Shown piece after piece: positions 23,281 through 35,760 of a stretch of 64,000 nucleotides of DNA. The notes beneath the pieces are model-generated. The model was not told where the DNA came from. It saw nothing but the letters and a program-made list of their open reading frames with translations, and ran no database searches. A program made the translations under genes and the position numbers. The first letter of the stretch is position 1, and every line of letters starts with the position of its first letter. Location: assembly GCA_964023205.1 (NCBI GenBank), contig OZ026833.1:2448176-2512175 (forward strand), read 5' to 3'. The DNA is from Lutraria lutraria (taxonomy: Eukaryota > Mollusca > Bivalvia > Venerida > Mactridae).

Positions 23281-23740
23281 TGACCAAATTTGTTAGTTCT
23301 CCAACATGGATCAATCGTGTGGAGATTACTTTGGCCGATGGAATTACTCTGTGTAGCTCATTGGCTCTGTCCCGGGGGGGGGGGGGGGGTACATAGATTT
23401 AATAGGGAAAACCCTTATATATCTGTTTGGCCTAAAGCCCATGGCCTACAATTGAAATATTTAGTGTTACATTATCTCTCTGGTCCCCATCAGAGGAATC
23501 TTCAAATTTTGCTCCCTGGGTCATAATTAGCCCCCCATCCATGTGGGTCCGGGGCCGTCCCGTGTTTACAATTTGTTTACAGTTTGTTGGAGAAACCCAA
23601 ATACTGCTAGAGCTAAGTTATTTGGTGAGTAGGTTTATCTTGTGGTCTCCTTCAGAGTTTGTTCTAATTATACCCCGTGGGTGAAAGTGGACTTCCCCAA
23701 GTGTCAGTCTTGTATAGGGCAAAAATAGCCCTCTTGTTTA
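23281..23740 (+). repeat. Related dispersed repeat with 'ccctcttgttt' end
   Basis: Ends in gcaaaaatagccctcttgtt, like the 3091-3800 repeat, and contains 'ccccatcagaggaatcttc' type text. It has a 13-G run at about 23372. No coding potential seen. Confidence 0.4.
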
Positions 23741-24780
23741 AAATGATATTTATTTAAGCTTTAAATTTTATGGTTTATGGACACTAGTTACTATTTTTAT
23801 CTACTGTCTGTAAATTGCATTTATTAAGATTGTTATCTCAGACTTTTTTACAATGACTTCTAACATTCCATCAGTGTAAATTTATCATATACAGAAATGC
23901 CTGTATTACATGATTGTGTCCAACTATATATATGTTTGGACCATTTAAGTATCTTTTTGGATTACCGGTAGTCTATTTTTGTGAACAATGACTGACATAC
24001 AAATATTACCTTACAAAATTATTCAGTTGCTCACATTGAAAGGTTAACGCTCACATATTGAAAGGTTAACGTATCTTGGGTTGGTGCATTGACCGCCTTC
24101 AAAATATGGAGTATACAGTATGCAGAGTCAATGTATTTTGTAATTTTAGAGCATAGTAGGACAATATGACATTGCCAGGTCAAATTGCCTTTACCTATCA
24201 GACATTGACCTCTTCAAAGTTGGTTTGCCTCAGCTTGTTAGACGGATAATGGACTCTTCCAGATAAAATTACCCAGACTGCTTTGCAGAATAGACTGGTC
24301 CACCGTAAGCATGAATTAGGTTACATCATTCTTTGTGCATTCATGATTCATGTTGTAGTATCATATTCATAGTAAAAACTCGGTCAAGTTAAGGCATTCC
24401 ATTAATAGAACAGTGAATTATCATGTCTGATAGAGACTGTGTTTTTGAACTAGATAATGAGACCTGTGGGTGTGTGTGTGTGTGGGTTGACATGTATTTC
24501 TATTTTAGTAGAGGGGTATCTTGGTTTATGCTAACACTAACATTGTGCAGTAACTGTTGTTGTTGTTGTCTGTATGATGATGATTATGATGATGGTGAAA
24601 GTAAATTTTATGTTGTTGATAGGAGTGGTTATTATTATGTTGCTTGTGGTAGTTTCATTGATAATAATGTTGAAAGTTATTTAGATGGTGGTAATATACT
24701 CTTAAATTCCTGATACCTGTGTCATAATTGTGCTATTTATTTATCTGTTGTTAAAGGCTGTTTCTACAGCTAGGGTAATT

Positions 24781-25020
24781 TCAGACCCGCCCCAGAGAGG
24801 GGGCAGATCCCTTCTTATTTCGAATAGTTCTTCCTGGTTCTTTTATTGTTCCCTGTGTAAAGCACCGATCTTTTCCCTGTGATTTTGTGCACACAGTACT
24901 TGGCCTAGGTAGTTGGGATGTGGACACTGAAATAGTGTCCCTGAATGTTCGAAAGGAGAAGCTGAGGATCAACCCATGACCTTCTGTTAAGTATTCAAGT
25001 TCATTTCCATTCAACCACCA
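24781..25020 (-). mobile_element. SINE-like element, family 3, reverse copy
   Basis: On the - strand it starts with tggttgaatggaaatgaact and a B-box-like gggttgatcctc, then 'ttcagggacactatttcagt', as in the + copy at 32907-33180. Flanked by a poly-C run at 25023-25037. Confidence 0.6.
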
Positions 25021-25543
25021 ATCCCCCCCCCCCCCCAGTACATTGTACAGTCAAGAAATGTGTTCAGTATTTGGCCTACATTAAATATGTGATCATTAGG
25101 GAAATACTATGGTGCTTTGTCAATGAACTTTGGTTTACAGGGCAAAATGTGTGTACAATGACTTTAACTGTGTATATAATGGGAGTACTTGGTTATTGAC
25201 CTGTAACTTCTGTGTTATAAACCCTGTTCACAAACTAGCTGTGCTCATCTAGCATAATTCTAGTTCAATAACTTGGTACATTAAGTAAAGTAGTACTGAT
25301 CATTATTTGTGATCTTAGTTAACTTCAGTTATTCCCCTGTATACTTGGAGGTGAGGGGGTCAAAAACCAATACCACTCACCATGGTTCCACTGGTTAATA
25401 AAAATCATCAATGGAATAACTTTCACTTTTTGAATACATTTAATTTTATTGTTCAATATTGACCAGAACTTAAATTAATTTCTGAATATAAGCCTGTTGC
25501 TTATAAAAGTCATAATTTCTTTCTCCTTTTCATGACTGTTTTA

Positions 25544-25752
25544 CCTGCCTCCATGGTCGAGTGGCTAAGGTCACTGACTTCAAATCACTGTAACCTGTCA
25601 CTGATAGAGGGTCTTGGGTACGAGCCTAGCTACCGACCATGTCTCTTTATCTGAGGATGTAAGCAGTTGCTTACGGAGGATGGGTTCGGTGAACTGAACC
25701 CCCATATGACTCTTGAGTGTTGAAAAGGGGCGTAAAACCCAAGGAAACAAAC
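25544..25752 (+). mobile_element. tRNA-derived SINE, family 1, second copy
   Basis: Same architecture as 928-1168: catggtcgagtggctaaggt head, gtacgagcct B-box-like site, and the tail gttgaaaaggggcgtaaaac followed by ccaaggaaacaaac. Confidence 0.75.
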
Positions 25753-27996
25753 ACATCCAAGTTTCTTGGTTTTACTGCATTGCATGCACCAGCGTGTGAG
25801 CCTGTGACCATATTATGTTGTCTCGTGTCAGCCAAGTGTCTGGCTTACATCAATGATAGTAGACATATTGATGGAGAGCTGACCTAATTAGTTCTACCTG
25901 TAGACTTGTTGCAGGTATTTCAGTAATTGGGTAATGGGTGAGTGCATTAACAAGCTTTGGTAGAGATGGTTCAAGGTGAAAATAAGTTATAAAATCTTCC
26001 TTCATCTAAACATGAACTGACAGCCCTGGTGCAGTAAATAACATTGTTAGGGTTTTTTCTCTGTATCTAAATATAGTTTTAAGGTTACCAACATTATGTG
26101 AACTATTACCAGGACATGGTATGATGCAATAAATGGGACAGACCGATTAGTTATTTTTAAGGGGGGGTGGGAGGTTTTCTTTGATTTTCTTTAAGTATGA
26201 TTTATTTCAACTTAAAATGCCATTGAATGTTCCTAATTTCTAATGAAACATGTGATTTCATTGTTAAAACAATGTGACTTTTATCTGAGAACAAATTGAT
26301 GGAAAGTTTAGAATTGTTTGTACAATCACCCCTCCCGCCTCGACCAGTCCATTATAACTCTGCCTCATTGGCTGTCATATTTATGACTTATTTATAGCAT
26401 CCTGTTTACTTATAAATCTAAGTGAATATGGTACATAAGTGAAGAAATGCACATACACCAAATATTTGATGATGTTGACTGATTGTGCAATGTGATAAAA
26501 GTAGAAGAAACAACAAGGACAGTGTGAGACTGTCAGTGTCCTAAACCTGTTATCTTGTTGACTATTTATATTGTTTACTTAAATGTTATTTTGGGACATA
26601 GGTTTTTATGCTCGACATAAAATAGTTGGTACAGTTTTTCAATGTACAGTTCAAACACGTGTTTCACTGAGTGTGACTGACTGACTGACATCTCCATATT
26701 TTATAATTATATGAACCATAAACCAGTCATGTGTAATATCCTGCTCTGTGATCTTGTCCCAGTAAGCATACTCTGTAAATTAGTATAATAAATCGTATAC
26801 CAGTATTGGCTAAATAAGGATGGGCTACCTCAGAATGGGACAGGGCCGAATACAAAAATGTCTTGCTGTTTTATCACTTGGACTATTCCATTTTTTCATG
26901 CACTGAATTTCTTATTACAAATTCTACTTCCTTAATTCCAAAATCTTCTGTTTCTTATTTAAAGAAAATCAACTACATAAAATGAAGCCCCAGTTTGTCT
27001 TCAGTTATTGTACCAGTCTGAGTATAAGTCCTGAAAATTAATGGCATTTTCATGATATAATTAAATTAGTTCTCTTTTAATAATTTCTAATAGCTTAGCT
27101 AATTAATTCCTTTCTTGTATTGACTCCATGGATGCAGACATCTCTGTCCAAACAGTGGTTCTATTGTCTGGGCTGAATAAATTTATACCTCAGTATGATC
27201 ATCTATAACTAAAGTTGTATGAACTGGTTGCCTGATCACTTAAATAGGTCTGTTCTAGGTCAGACTGGTACTAGAATGAGGCCTTAGGATTCAGTAACCA
27301 GTCTGCAGCTTGATTTTTCTCTGGTTCTAGGTTATTGGCTCACTGCTTTGATTGGCCTGACATGAACTTTCAGTTAGGTCATATTAGGTCATTCTAATAG
27401 ATTCAATGACATAGACAGTGTGGTGTCTCACATGACCTTATGTTGTTTAGTGTGTTGGTTGAGTATATTTCTGTCATAAATAAAACTTTCCTACTCCCCT
27501 ACATTACCATTGAGTTCACATATTTTCGAACTGCTCTATATATCATTTGGGACGTACCATTTTGTGTCAGAGGGGGGGTTTCCTGTTTAAAGTTTATTTA
27601 TTTAAGTTCAATGGTAAGTGTGGTGTTATGTCGTCTTGTATCAGATAATTTGAACTATTTTTGTATTTCTGAAATAATGTTTTGGTTTGAATATCGGTGA
27701 ACAGCTTTTCACACTGAATGACCTTAATTGCTGTGCAGTTTTAAATTGAATCCTTAAGCAGCGGAATTTCTGAGAACAGACATATCATATGGATATGATC
27801 GCTTAAAATTGCATACTTTGATGTACTTGACTCGTTGACCGAGTTTGTAAGACAGATCTTTCGTAGAAGAGTTTTAGTTTTAAAATAGCGCAATTTTCTG
27901 TTCTAATTTAACCTACGGATGTTGACTAGTCTTTTTCTAGATGAATTTTAGTCATGGGTACGAGTTTATTCTTGTTGTTTGCTAGTAAATGGTACA

Positions 27997-28240
27997 AAGT
28001 CTATTACACATAAGAAGCGTAAGACTAGATTAATGACAGGAGATACATATTTTATTAAGGTAAAATGAAATCAACAATTGCTAAGAACCTATAATTGTCA
28101 TTCCGTGATGTAGGGCAGGATATGAAAAATAAACAGAATGATAATTAGGCTCGTAGCAGATGTTGATTTCTTTTTACTTTAATAAAATCTGTATCTCCTG
28201 TCATTAATCTTATCTTATGCTTCTTCTGTGTAAAAGACTT
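27997..28240. repeat. Foldback inverted repeat, ~79-nt arms
   Basis: Arm 1 (27997-28075, containing 'attaatgacaggagatacat') is the reverse complement, with some mismatches, of arm 2 (28162-28240, containing 'gtatctcctgtcattaatct'). The loop is about 86 nt. It lies in the giant intron in sense, so the pre-mRNA could fold into a long hairpin. Confidence 0.8.
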
Positions 28241-28408
28241 TATGGAGTAAAAAGCGGAAAAGTTACTAAGTTACCGGTACTAAGAAATTCAATTGAAAAA
28301 TGATGTTGTTTTATAAAAAAATTTTTTTTCATAAATAGCAATTAAAATCTTACGTAGGGAAACTTATATATAAAGACCTCGAAATATTGAACCAGTTTTC
28401 AAACTTGC

Positions 28409-28589
28409 CTCTGCAGTCATTCCTGAGAACAAATGTCACCCTTGGAAAAAATGTAGTATGACCATTATGGACAGGTGGCCTTTATATGGAGGTCATTTTG
28501 TTCTAAATAATCTATGACAATGTTTAAAAGTAGAGACTTTATTCATAGGTTGGCCTTTTCTCAGAGGTGACTGCCAACACTGTGACTGT
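28409..28589. mobile_element. Short MITE, same family, diverged
   Basis: Starts near gcagtcattcctgag and ends aacactgtgactgtat, with a 'ggtggcctttatatggaggt' block like the other members. Confidence 0.5.
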
Positions 28590-28599
28590 ATGTTTTCAC

Positions 28600-28760
28600 T
28601 AGATAATGTAGAGCAACAACCTCTCTTTAACAACACCTTCAAAATTTCCCCATGTTAATATTTACTGTACATTTAACCTCTGTAGAACAACAACCTCTAA
28701 ACAACAGCCACTATTTGCTGCTCCCACAGGGTGTTGCTCTGCAGAGGTTGTTCTGTATGT
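28600..28760. repeat. Short inverted 'caacctct' element
   Basis: Left gtagagcaacaacctctctt and right gttgctctgcagaggttgtt form imperfect inverted ends. Similar text occurs at 37410-37480, 48345-48490 and 54632-54780. Confidence 0.45.
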
Positions 28761-29017
28761 AACTGCAGAACTTTTTATTAGTCTCAATAATCAGTAATCT
28801 AGTTCAGGGCTTTTTCCCTTCTATAGCAGGGGCCGTTAATTGGCGTCTTCTTCTCTGGAAAATTCTTAAAAAGCATGCAGTTACACTGTATCTCTTAAAA
28901 TTCCATTTACATTAAGTTTTTTCTTCCTCTTTTGCCCAAATGTATGGAAAAGGCCCCTTCCCCACCTGTAAAAAAAAGCCCTGTAGTTGAACTATTAGTT
29001 GATTTCTTATGTTACAG

Positions 29018-29167
29018 CTTGAAGAACTGGGGCGGGTTGTATGTAACATTTGCAATGTGGTACCAGCTGGTGTGATCTGTTTCTTCCCATCCTACGAGTA
29101 TGAGAAACAGGTCTATTCTTATTGGGAAAATTCAGGCTTGATAGAAAAACTTCAGACGAAGAAAAAG
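29018..29167 (+). CDS. DDX11: DDX11-like helicase, exon G (motif IV)
   Basis: Acceptor tgttacag before 29018, donor gtaatt at 29168. An exact 50-codon exon containing GRVVCNICNVVPAG then VICFFPSYEYEKQVY, helicase motif IV of the XPD/DDX11 family. The end, GLIEKLQTKKK, matches 'GLLGRLAARKK' in the human protein. Phase 0 both sides. Confidence 0.95.
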
Positions 29168-30060
29168 GTAATTAAGATATATATATTCTGTCACACCTGT
29201 TCATAAATTGGTTAGAGCCACATCAGTTCTCATGTAAATGTTGCACAGGTTATGTAGAAAATCTTAATCAAACTACTAGTTTTCAGGGTTAGGCAGGTCT
29301 GGTTTCATTCATTGATTTGTCTTACATAAAATGAATGAAAGAAGAAATCGGTTAACTGTTAGGGAAACCTAACTTTTTTATCTGTAATAAGGTAGGTCAC
29401 CTCATTCTTTGCGTGCTTGTCTACATAAACTTTCTGTATTGTCGTACGTGTGTACAGGCAGCAGCACATTTCAGGTTCTATTATGTTATAAGGTAAAGAT
29501 GTTTTGTGGAGATCAGTGACATTTTTAGGTCAGAAAAAATGAGTAACCGATCTGACCCAAGTTACCGGTCTGACCCTACTTTTTAGCACCGACTCAGGTA
29601 TCCCAGGTATGAAAATAACACAAATCGCACATAGTACAAATTTTAAAATACAAAATGTATGTTTAGTTACCTGCCTACCTACACTGAGTGTCTTAGTGAT
29701 TAAAAGTCAGAGATGATAACCACTTGATGACAATGGAGGCCCCTAATGCTCGATTTTTGTTGAAAAGTCGACAAATTGCATTTTACCCATAAAATCGTAT
29801 GTACAGTATTAACAGTATGGTATCACTGTGTGGTAACACCCTTCTTATAATTATTTTACCATCTCTATAGGATTAAATGATCATTTGACGAAAAGTTGTA
29901 AGTACATGTTATATTTTTTTTGCACTTTTAACATCATTCACTAAAGTGCATGTTTGCTGGCTAGACTTGATAACATTTTGTATGATTACCACAAACCTTA
30001 AGCTCTAATAAATATTTAAAAGTACATGTACTTGTTAATTTTGGGTATTATGGATTTCAG

Positions 30061-30129
30061 GTATTCCGGGAGCCTAAGAGGGCGGGGCTAGTAGACCAGG
30101 TGTTACAAGCGTACTCATCATGCATACAG
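30061..30129 (+). CDS. DDX11: DDX11-like helicase, exon H
   Basis: Acceptor gatttcag before 30061, donor gtggtt at 30130 (a weaker +3 G donor). Reads VFREPKRAGLVDQVLQAYSS then CIQ, matching 'IFQEPK....VEQVL.AYS.CI' of DDX11. 23 codons, phase 0 both sides. Confidence 0.92.
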
Positions 30130-30942
30130 GTGGTTTAAATCTTATATTATGTTCTTTATTTATGAATCTTGATTTAAGAATATTTTTTTTCAAAGTCTGT
30201 TAACAACATTCATTTTATTACAGTAAAAATCGAAAATCCAGCTTTTTCATCAATTTAAATGTTGTGATTATTTCTTATATTGTTTGCTAGTGTTAGTCGT
30301 GTAGTAGAGCTGTGCTATAATTAAGTTTTAATTAACCTTTATTTTATTCTCATTCATAAAATATCAACCCATAATATAATTTAATTGTTGCTTATTGCTT
30401 TCGTAACACCATTTACTATCTGATTACCATATAAAGTAATAGAGACAACAACTGGGCTGTTTGTAAGTCCTTGATGAGAGAACCTACCACCAAAGTCATT
30501 ACAAATGTATATAAGTTCTAAATCTTCATGATTGTTTAGTTATTGCTATAGAATGATTGAATTATTTCACTGGGGTTTAATTCATACCAACAGCTGGTAT
30601 GTTTTCCGGTTTTGATAATGGAAGGAGACCTAAGGGATATACCTGTGTAAAACCATTGGTCTCCTAGCTTGACTGCTTTCTCACTTAAAATTTGCTTGGG
30701 TATTGGTAAGATTTGAACCCAAAGTGGTGAGGGCTAGTGATTGCCATTCTAGTCAGAGACCATAACCACTTGACCATGTAAGCTCCTAAATGAGTTATCG
30801 GTAATATTTAGGATGACTTTGTCGTTGCTTGGTGCTGTTACTATGGTGATAAAAGATCTAGACAAGTTACATTTTCAACTGTTTTAAACATTACTGTTAA
30901 ATGATGATACCACAATATTGAAATTAATCTTATTGATTTCAG

Positions 30943-31034
30943 ACGTGCAGCGGAAGTGTTACCGGTTCTATTCTGTTCTGTGTGGTTGGTGGAAAGATGA
31001 GTGAAGGAATCAACTTCTCCGATGATCTAGGAAG
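30943..31034 (+). CDS. DDX11: DDX11-like helicase, exon I (motif V)
   Basis: Acceptor gatttcag before 30943, donor gtaaga at 31035. Contains [20 protein letters not shown], whose [12 protein letters not shown] is helicase motif V (nucleic-acid contact and ATP coupling). The vertebrate 'CGQERGQVTG' loop is shortened here to CSGSVTG. Ends in phase 2. Confidence 0.95.
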
Positions 31035-31643
31035 GTAAGATCTGGGAGACTTGCTACCTCTTGCATGATTACTTTGGAATCATCAATTTTCGTTGGGGAT
31101 TTAATTTCATGGATTTCGTGGGTCGGCTCATCCCCACGAATTTAAATGCAGAGATAAGGCATATCTTTTCAAAAATCAAAATCCACAAATTTATGTCCCC
31201 ACGAAATAGCCATTTTAGTAAAACCCCTGAAAATTGAGCCCAATGAAAATAAATGAAACTACAGTATATCCCTGCAAACGAAGTTTGAGAGGGGGTATAT
31301 TAGAGTCACTCTGTAGGGCGGTTGTTGGCGGTACAATACAATATCACAAGTTTGTGGAGCAAACTACATCCACATTCCTTGAGTGATTTCAGTGATACTT
31401 GATGTATGGTATCACCACAAGGTGTATATGTGCATGACATAATTTTCATGCTCAGTTATTTTAACATTCCAGAGTAATGTGCCCTTGAACTTAGCCGTAT
31501 AGTGTACTATCGTAGTCTTAGTGTCAAATCGGCGGCTGGGTATTAGTCACCTTGTGATAAAGCTATAGTTTTCATTTATTTCATTTCATTTCAATGTTTG
31601 GAAACCCTCTCTCTTAAAGCATTGGTTTATCAGTGATTTATTC

Positions 31644-31934
31644 TTCATTATTATTTCTTCGGATTTAACACCATATTGAACATTATTTCAGTTATATCGT
31701 GGCATGGAGTTACCCTAACCAGCTTCCCTGGACTTCATTTAGGCCTTAACCAGTACGAACCACATCATATCCATGAGCTATTGCCAAGCTACCCCTCATA
31801 TTTCAGAGGTGGAGGTTGATTTAACATGGCATGTAGTATCTTGAGTCAATACCGACAGTGTGAGCCTTACCCGGGGTTCAAACTTGCAACCTCTTGATCA
31901 ATAGACCAACACTTTAACCACTGAGCTTACCAGA
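31644..31934 (-). mobile_element. tRNA-derived SINE, family 2, in helicase intron
   Basis: On the - strand it starts with gtaagctcagtggttaaagt (A box) and a B-box-like gcaagtttgaaccc, then the same body landmarks as 38764-39014 (ggggtagcttgg, ggaagctggttagg) and a related tail. Confidence 0.75.
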
Positions 31935-32052
31935 TTGAAAATTTATTCTTAAAAAATCTGAAAGATTTGAAAATGTACTGTTTGTAAATGTTGGATTAAG
32001 TTTTTAGTATTGTTTTCATTTTTCACTTTTGTCTCATATTCTTTAATTGTAG

Positions 32053-32137
32053 ATGTGTATTGATGGTTGGGATGCCATATCCAAATATCAACTCTCCAGA
32101 ATTAAAGGAAAAGATGGACTATCTCAATGCTAACTTT
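32053..32137 (+). CDS. DDX11: DDX11-like helicase, exon J
   Basis: Acceptor ttgtag before 32053, donor gtaagt at 32138. Completes an Arg codon and reads CVLMVGMPYPNINSPELKEK then MDYLNANF, matching 'GRCVVMVGMPFPN..S.EL.EKM.YL'. Phase 2 in, phase 0 out. Confidence 0.94.
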
Positions 32138-32906
32138 GTAAGTCAAGATTCACACAAAATTTCAATTTTTGTAGCTTGTATGATTTATTTTGAATGTCAA
32201 TGTTCAGTGTAATAGGAGGAGGCAAATAATGTACCCAATAGAGAGCTAATTGGGCTGTTAACTTTACAGCCAATTTGTAAATATAAAATATTGTTTACCA
32301 TAATACTGCTACAGCAGAAATGATGTTATATAAGCATTTTCTGGTTTAAATGAATTAATGCATTGTTTGTTCAAATCAGCTGTCCTGTAGCTTAATGTTA
32401 CCATAATTTATACTTTTACAATATGAAGTTGACAGTCCAAGGGAGACAACTAGCATTTAACGGAATATACTTAATTTTGTTTAAATGCAGAAAGTATTCA
32501 GCCTAATCTGAATATGTAAACTATTGCTTAGTATCGCATTATACCTTGTATTTACATTTGTATGATTATTACCATCAAGTAAATACATTTTGTAGAACTT
32601 AAAAAAGTACTGCCCCCTTATATTTAGTAAGTACTATATAAATACATGAAAATTTGTATCAAATGATATATTATAAATACTTATTTGTGTGATTTTAAAT
32701 CCTTTCTGAGGATTTCTCTGTTCTGACTCGATTTGTTTTAATACAGAAGAGTTAAGTTCAAATTTAGATCTTCTAAATAAAATACTGGTACATGTTTTTG
32801 CTTGATGTGTAAGATATTTTTCTCCTGTCAAGTTTGAGCAGTCACACCTTGGTATGTCTGTGATTCTGTTAATTCAGATTTTCTTTTATTGTTACAATAA
32901 GGTGTA

Positions 32907-33180
32907 ATCAATGATTGAGTGGACTACTAAACAAAAGGTTTTGGGTTTAATTTTTTCTCCACCTTTCAAAATTCTCAGGGACACTATTTCAGTGTTTCCA
33001 TACAAAAGTACTGTGTCCAGAATATCACAGGAAAAAAGGCCGTGTTTTGTATCGATGCTTTACGCAATGTATGATAGAACCAGACAGAACTTCTTATAGA
33101 AGATAGTATGGATATAAATGCCTGGTTCTCCTGTATCATATCTCCCCTCTCACTGGGGCAGCAATAATCATAATGAATCA
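32907..33180 (+). mobile_element. SINE-like element, family 3
   Basis: Contains the shared body 'ctcagggacactatttcagt', 'agtactgtgtcc' and the end 'ggatataaatgcctggttct'. It lies just upstream of the acceptor of helicase exon K. Confidence 0.6.
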
Positions 33181-33235
33181 TTGCAACATGATTATGTTTT
33201 ATTTTGTTTATCATGTTTGATTTTCATATTTCCAG

Positions 33236-33314
33236 CCAAAGGATGCTGATGGTCGCCTACCTGGGCAAATTCATTATGAAAATCTATGTATGAAGGCAGT
33301 AAACCAGTCTATAG
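33236..33314 (+). CDS. DDX11: DDX11-like helicase, exon K
   Basis: Acceptor tttccag before 33236, donor g|gtaaat at 33315. Reads PKDADGRLPGQIHYENLCMK then AVNQSIG, leading directly into motif VI. 79 nt, phase 0 in and phase 1 out. The GRLPGQIHY part differs from the vertebrate linker (P/G/A-rich there), while ENLCMKAVNQSIG is conserved. Confidence 0.94.
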
Positions 33315-34075
33315 GTAAATCTTTGATATGAATTTGATTTAATAAAGAAGTCCCAGACCTAAGTTACCCTAGAATCATTTTATATATTTGTTTGAATCCC
33401 CATTTAATTATAAATTTGCATGTGTCCATCAGCATTACATAATGTATATATGTCCAGTCAGCCAGTTATTTGGTGACTGAAAATATTTGGTGTGAATATT
33501 CCCATTGATGATGAGTGTGTTGAGCAATAGAACATTTTCAGAGATAAAAGGTCTTGTCATCAGTGGACACATTGATTTTGGGCATCTAGTTTTAGATGGT
33601 ACCTTTCATTTGTATGTTGAAAAAATATTTTAAAAAATTGAGGCATGTAAAATAGTAATATCCAGTTACCAATACTGGTCTACTTCAATTGTGTATTGAT
33701 TGGTTGATTATGACCTTAGTCCTAAATCTGAGCATCTGATTGGTTGATATTGAAGTTAGTACTAAATCTGAGCATCTGATTCAGTCTGTGAATTTTGGAT
33801 TTGGAACTACTTGTCCGAATCACCAAAACTGAATAGTTTTCCTTTATACTCTGTACATAATTACTGCATAAGTTATTTGTCCGAATCAATAATCACTTGT
33901 ACCAGACAACAGGACCAGTGCTAATTTCACGAACTGCTGATTGGTTGATTTTGAACTTAGTACTAAATCTTAGCATCTGATTGGTTGATTTTGAACTTGA
34001 CAATGAAATTGTTTGGCTCGGAGTCAGCGGCTCCTATCTTTTTCTGGTTGTATCAAGTTTTTGTATTACATTCAG

Positions 34076-34230
34076 GTCGTGCTATAAGACATCAAAAAGA
34101 TTATGCGGCCATCTTACTTCTAGACAGACGCTATGCTAGATCTGGTACTGTTGCTAGGTTACCTGGTTGGATATCCAAACATTTATTGAAGATGGATAAA
34201 TTTGGAAATGTATTCTCATCTGTTTCAAAG
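34076..34230 (+). CDS. DDX11: DDX11-like helicase, exon L (motif VI)
   Basis: Acceptor cattcag before 34076, donor gtatat at 34231. With the preceding QSIG it makes helicase motif VI, QSIGRAIRHQKD, with the arginine finger that contacts ATP. It continues ILLLDRRYARSGTVARLPGW and a C-terminal helix rich in K, F and S. 155 nt, phase 1 in and phase 0 out. Confidence 0.95.
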
Positions 34231-34708
34231 GTATATAATCAAATAATATCAAGTTTGATCAAGTATGCAGCAGGTTAATTAATATAGGGCTGTGTTTAAA
34301 CATGAGCTCTTGCAAAGCCATGTCACAGTACAATTGGTATGCCGACCAGAATTTTTATTATGAACAACACATAAAGACCAGACATCTGGTATATGATTAC
34401 AGCTCTAGCTAGTTACAGATGCAAAGTATGATATCTGCATGGACATTTTACCCAAAATGTGCTAGAAATAATACCTAATATTCAAAAGCTCAGATTTTGG
34501 GCAGGCTTGTGGTTTGTTTTTTTAAAGGCAACTATCTACTACATCAGGTATCTACAAGCTGATATGATAAAATACTAAAATGCTGAATTTCTCTTATTTT
34601 TGTATTTGAATGACTTGATTTTATGTGCATGTGATTTATAATTGTCAAAACCTCTTTGGTAAATTTATAATAAAATAATTGAAAAAAAAAATCAAAGATT
34701 TGAAACTA

Positions 34709-35625
34709 CAGTAGAACCCCCGATTATTCGAATGTCTTTGGGCCCTGAAAAATCATTCGGATAATCCATGGTTTCGAATAATCCATATCGGTATGATGTG
34801 CTGGTTGGAAACGATAAATTCCGGACTGTCCGTATATTGCAAGGGAGTTAACTCTCGTATGCAAACATGACTGACACGATTAAAATAAAATGTATAACAA
34901 ACACTTATTATTTATCCCTGTTTTATGAATGTATATGAGTTAACAAATGAAACAATAATTCTTGTTAAATAAATACCCGGGAATTAATGGATTATGCAGA
35001 ACACAATCCGACACAGTAATATGTCATTCTCACTTCACTTACTAACGATCGACTAGGCATCGCTATCGTCACATTCTAAAACAATTAAAGAATCGAAGAC
35101 GTAATGTTTTTATGTTTGGTACATTTTTTCACTAAATCATCATATTCTAGTGAGTTTTGTTAAATGTGTTTGATGTTTAATGACGCTGAAATGAAATAAT
35201 TTCATACAGATCACCAGGTACGTACGCGTATTAGTTAACTTATTATACCCGAGATCACAGTGAAATATTCATCGCTATTAGTATATAATCGTAACAAACA
35301 ACATGATCAACTTAACACTAATTAAACTGTTGACACGCCTCGTGTATGAATTGATGTTACACATTGTTTGTCACACGACATTTTGATTCTCAATCGACTA
35401 TTGTTATCAATTGATATTCGAATAATAAGTGTGAAAATACGCGCATTCGTAACTTTAGGGACCAAATAATGTATTCGGATTACACCAGGTATTCGTAAAA
35501 TCCGATTCGTATAACCGGGGTTCGTTGTACTTGAAATGTATAGAGACGTGATTGGGACCGTAGATTTTATTCGGATAATACCGGGTATTCGGATAATCGG
35601 TGTTCGGATAATCGAGGTTTTACTG
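34709..35625. mobile_element. Pogo/Tigger-like MITE (917 bp)
   Basis: Left end cagtagaacccccgattatt, right end gataatcgaggttttactg (reverse complement cagtaaaacctcgattatc), flanked by TA (34707-34708, 35626-35627). TIRs of the form CAGTARAACCTCGATTAT are typical of pogo/Tigger-like elements. No transposase frame is visible, so it is non-autonomous. It lies in the last helicase intron. Confidence 0.8.
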
Positions 35626-35760
35626 TATTGAAAATAATATGATTACTGTGTTGTTAGATGGTTTCTGAATAAGTCTGTTAAATAATAATCATGAATAACA
35701 TATTGTGTATGCTTTGATTATTATGTTGCTATAGAAACCATTCTCATATTTTGTTTTCAG

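Larger units (their letters stand above)
4306..29017 (+). other. Giant (24.7 kb) helicase intron filled with repeats
   Basis: Bounded by a good donor (gtaagc) and acceptor (tgttacag) between two coding exons that are contiguous in the protein. It holds minisatellites (6130-6320, 7487-8300, 11280-12605, 14950-15180, 21262-21710), TIR/MITE copies (5341-5721, 6002-6353, 10769-10944, 13499-13928, 28409-28589), a low-copy dispersed repeat (10158-10530), SINEs (21716-22010, 24781-25020, 25544-25752), an antisense Ngaro/PAT-like retrotransposon (16328-21005) and a foldback repeat (27997-28240). The stretches 8310-9230, 12660-13495, 15190-16320, 22020-23280, 23740-24780 and 25760-27990 show nothing I can name. 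Confidence 0.85.
29168..35760 (+). other. Remaining helicase introns
   Basis: Introns 29168-30060, 30130-30942, 31035-32052, 32138-33235, 33315-34075 and 34231-35760. Recognised content: a reversed tRNA-SINE (31644-31934), a SINE on the + strand (32907-33180), a short inverted-type repeat (31075-31265) and a pogo/Tigger-like MITE (34709-35625). The rest is AT-rich with no supportable gene. Confidence 0.6.

Noticed and set aside
24423..24713. 96-codon + strand frame rich in C, Y and D
   Set aside because: Built on gtgtgt and tgatgatgat simple repeats inside the giant intron; no acceptor/donor in phase with the helicase.
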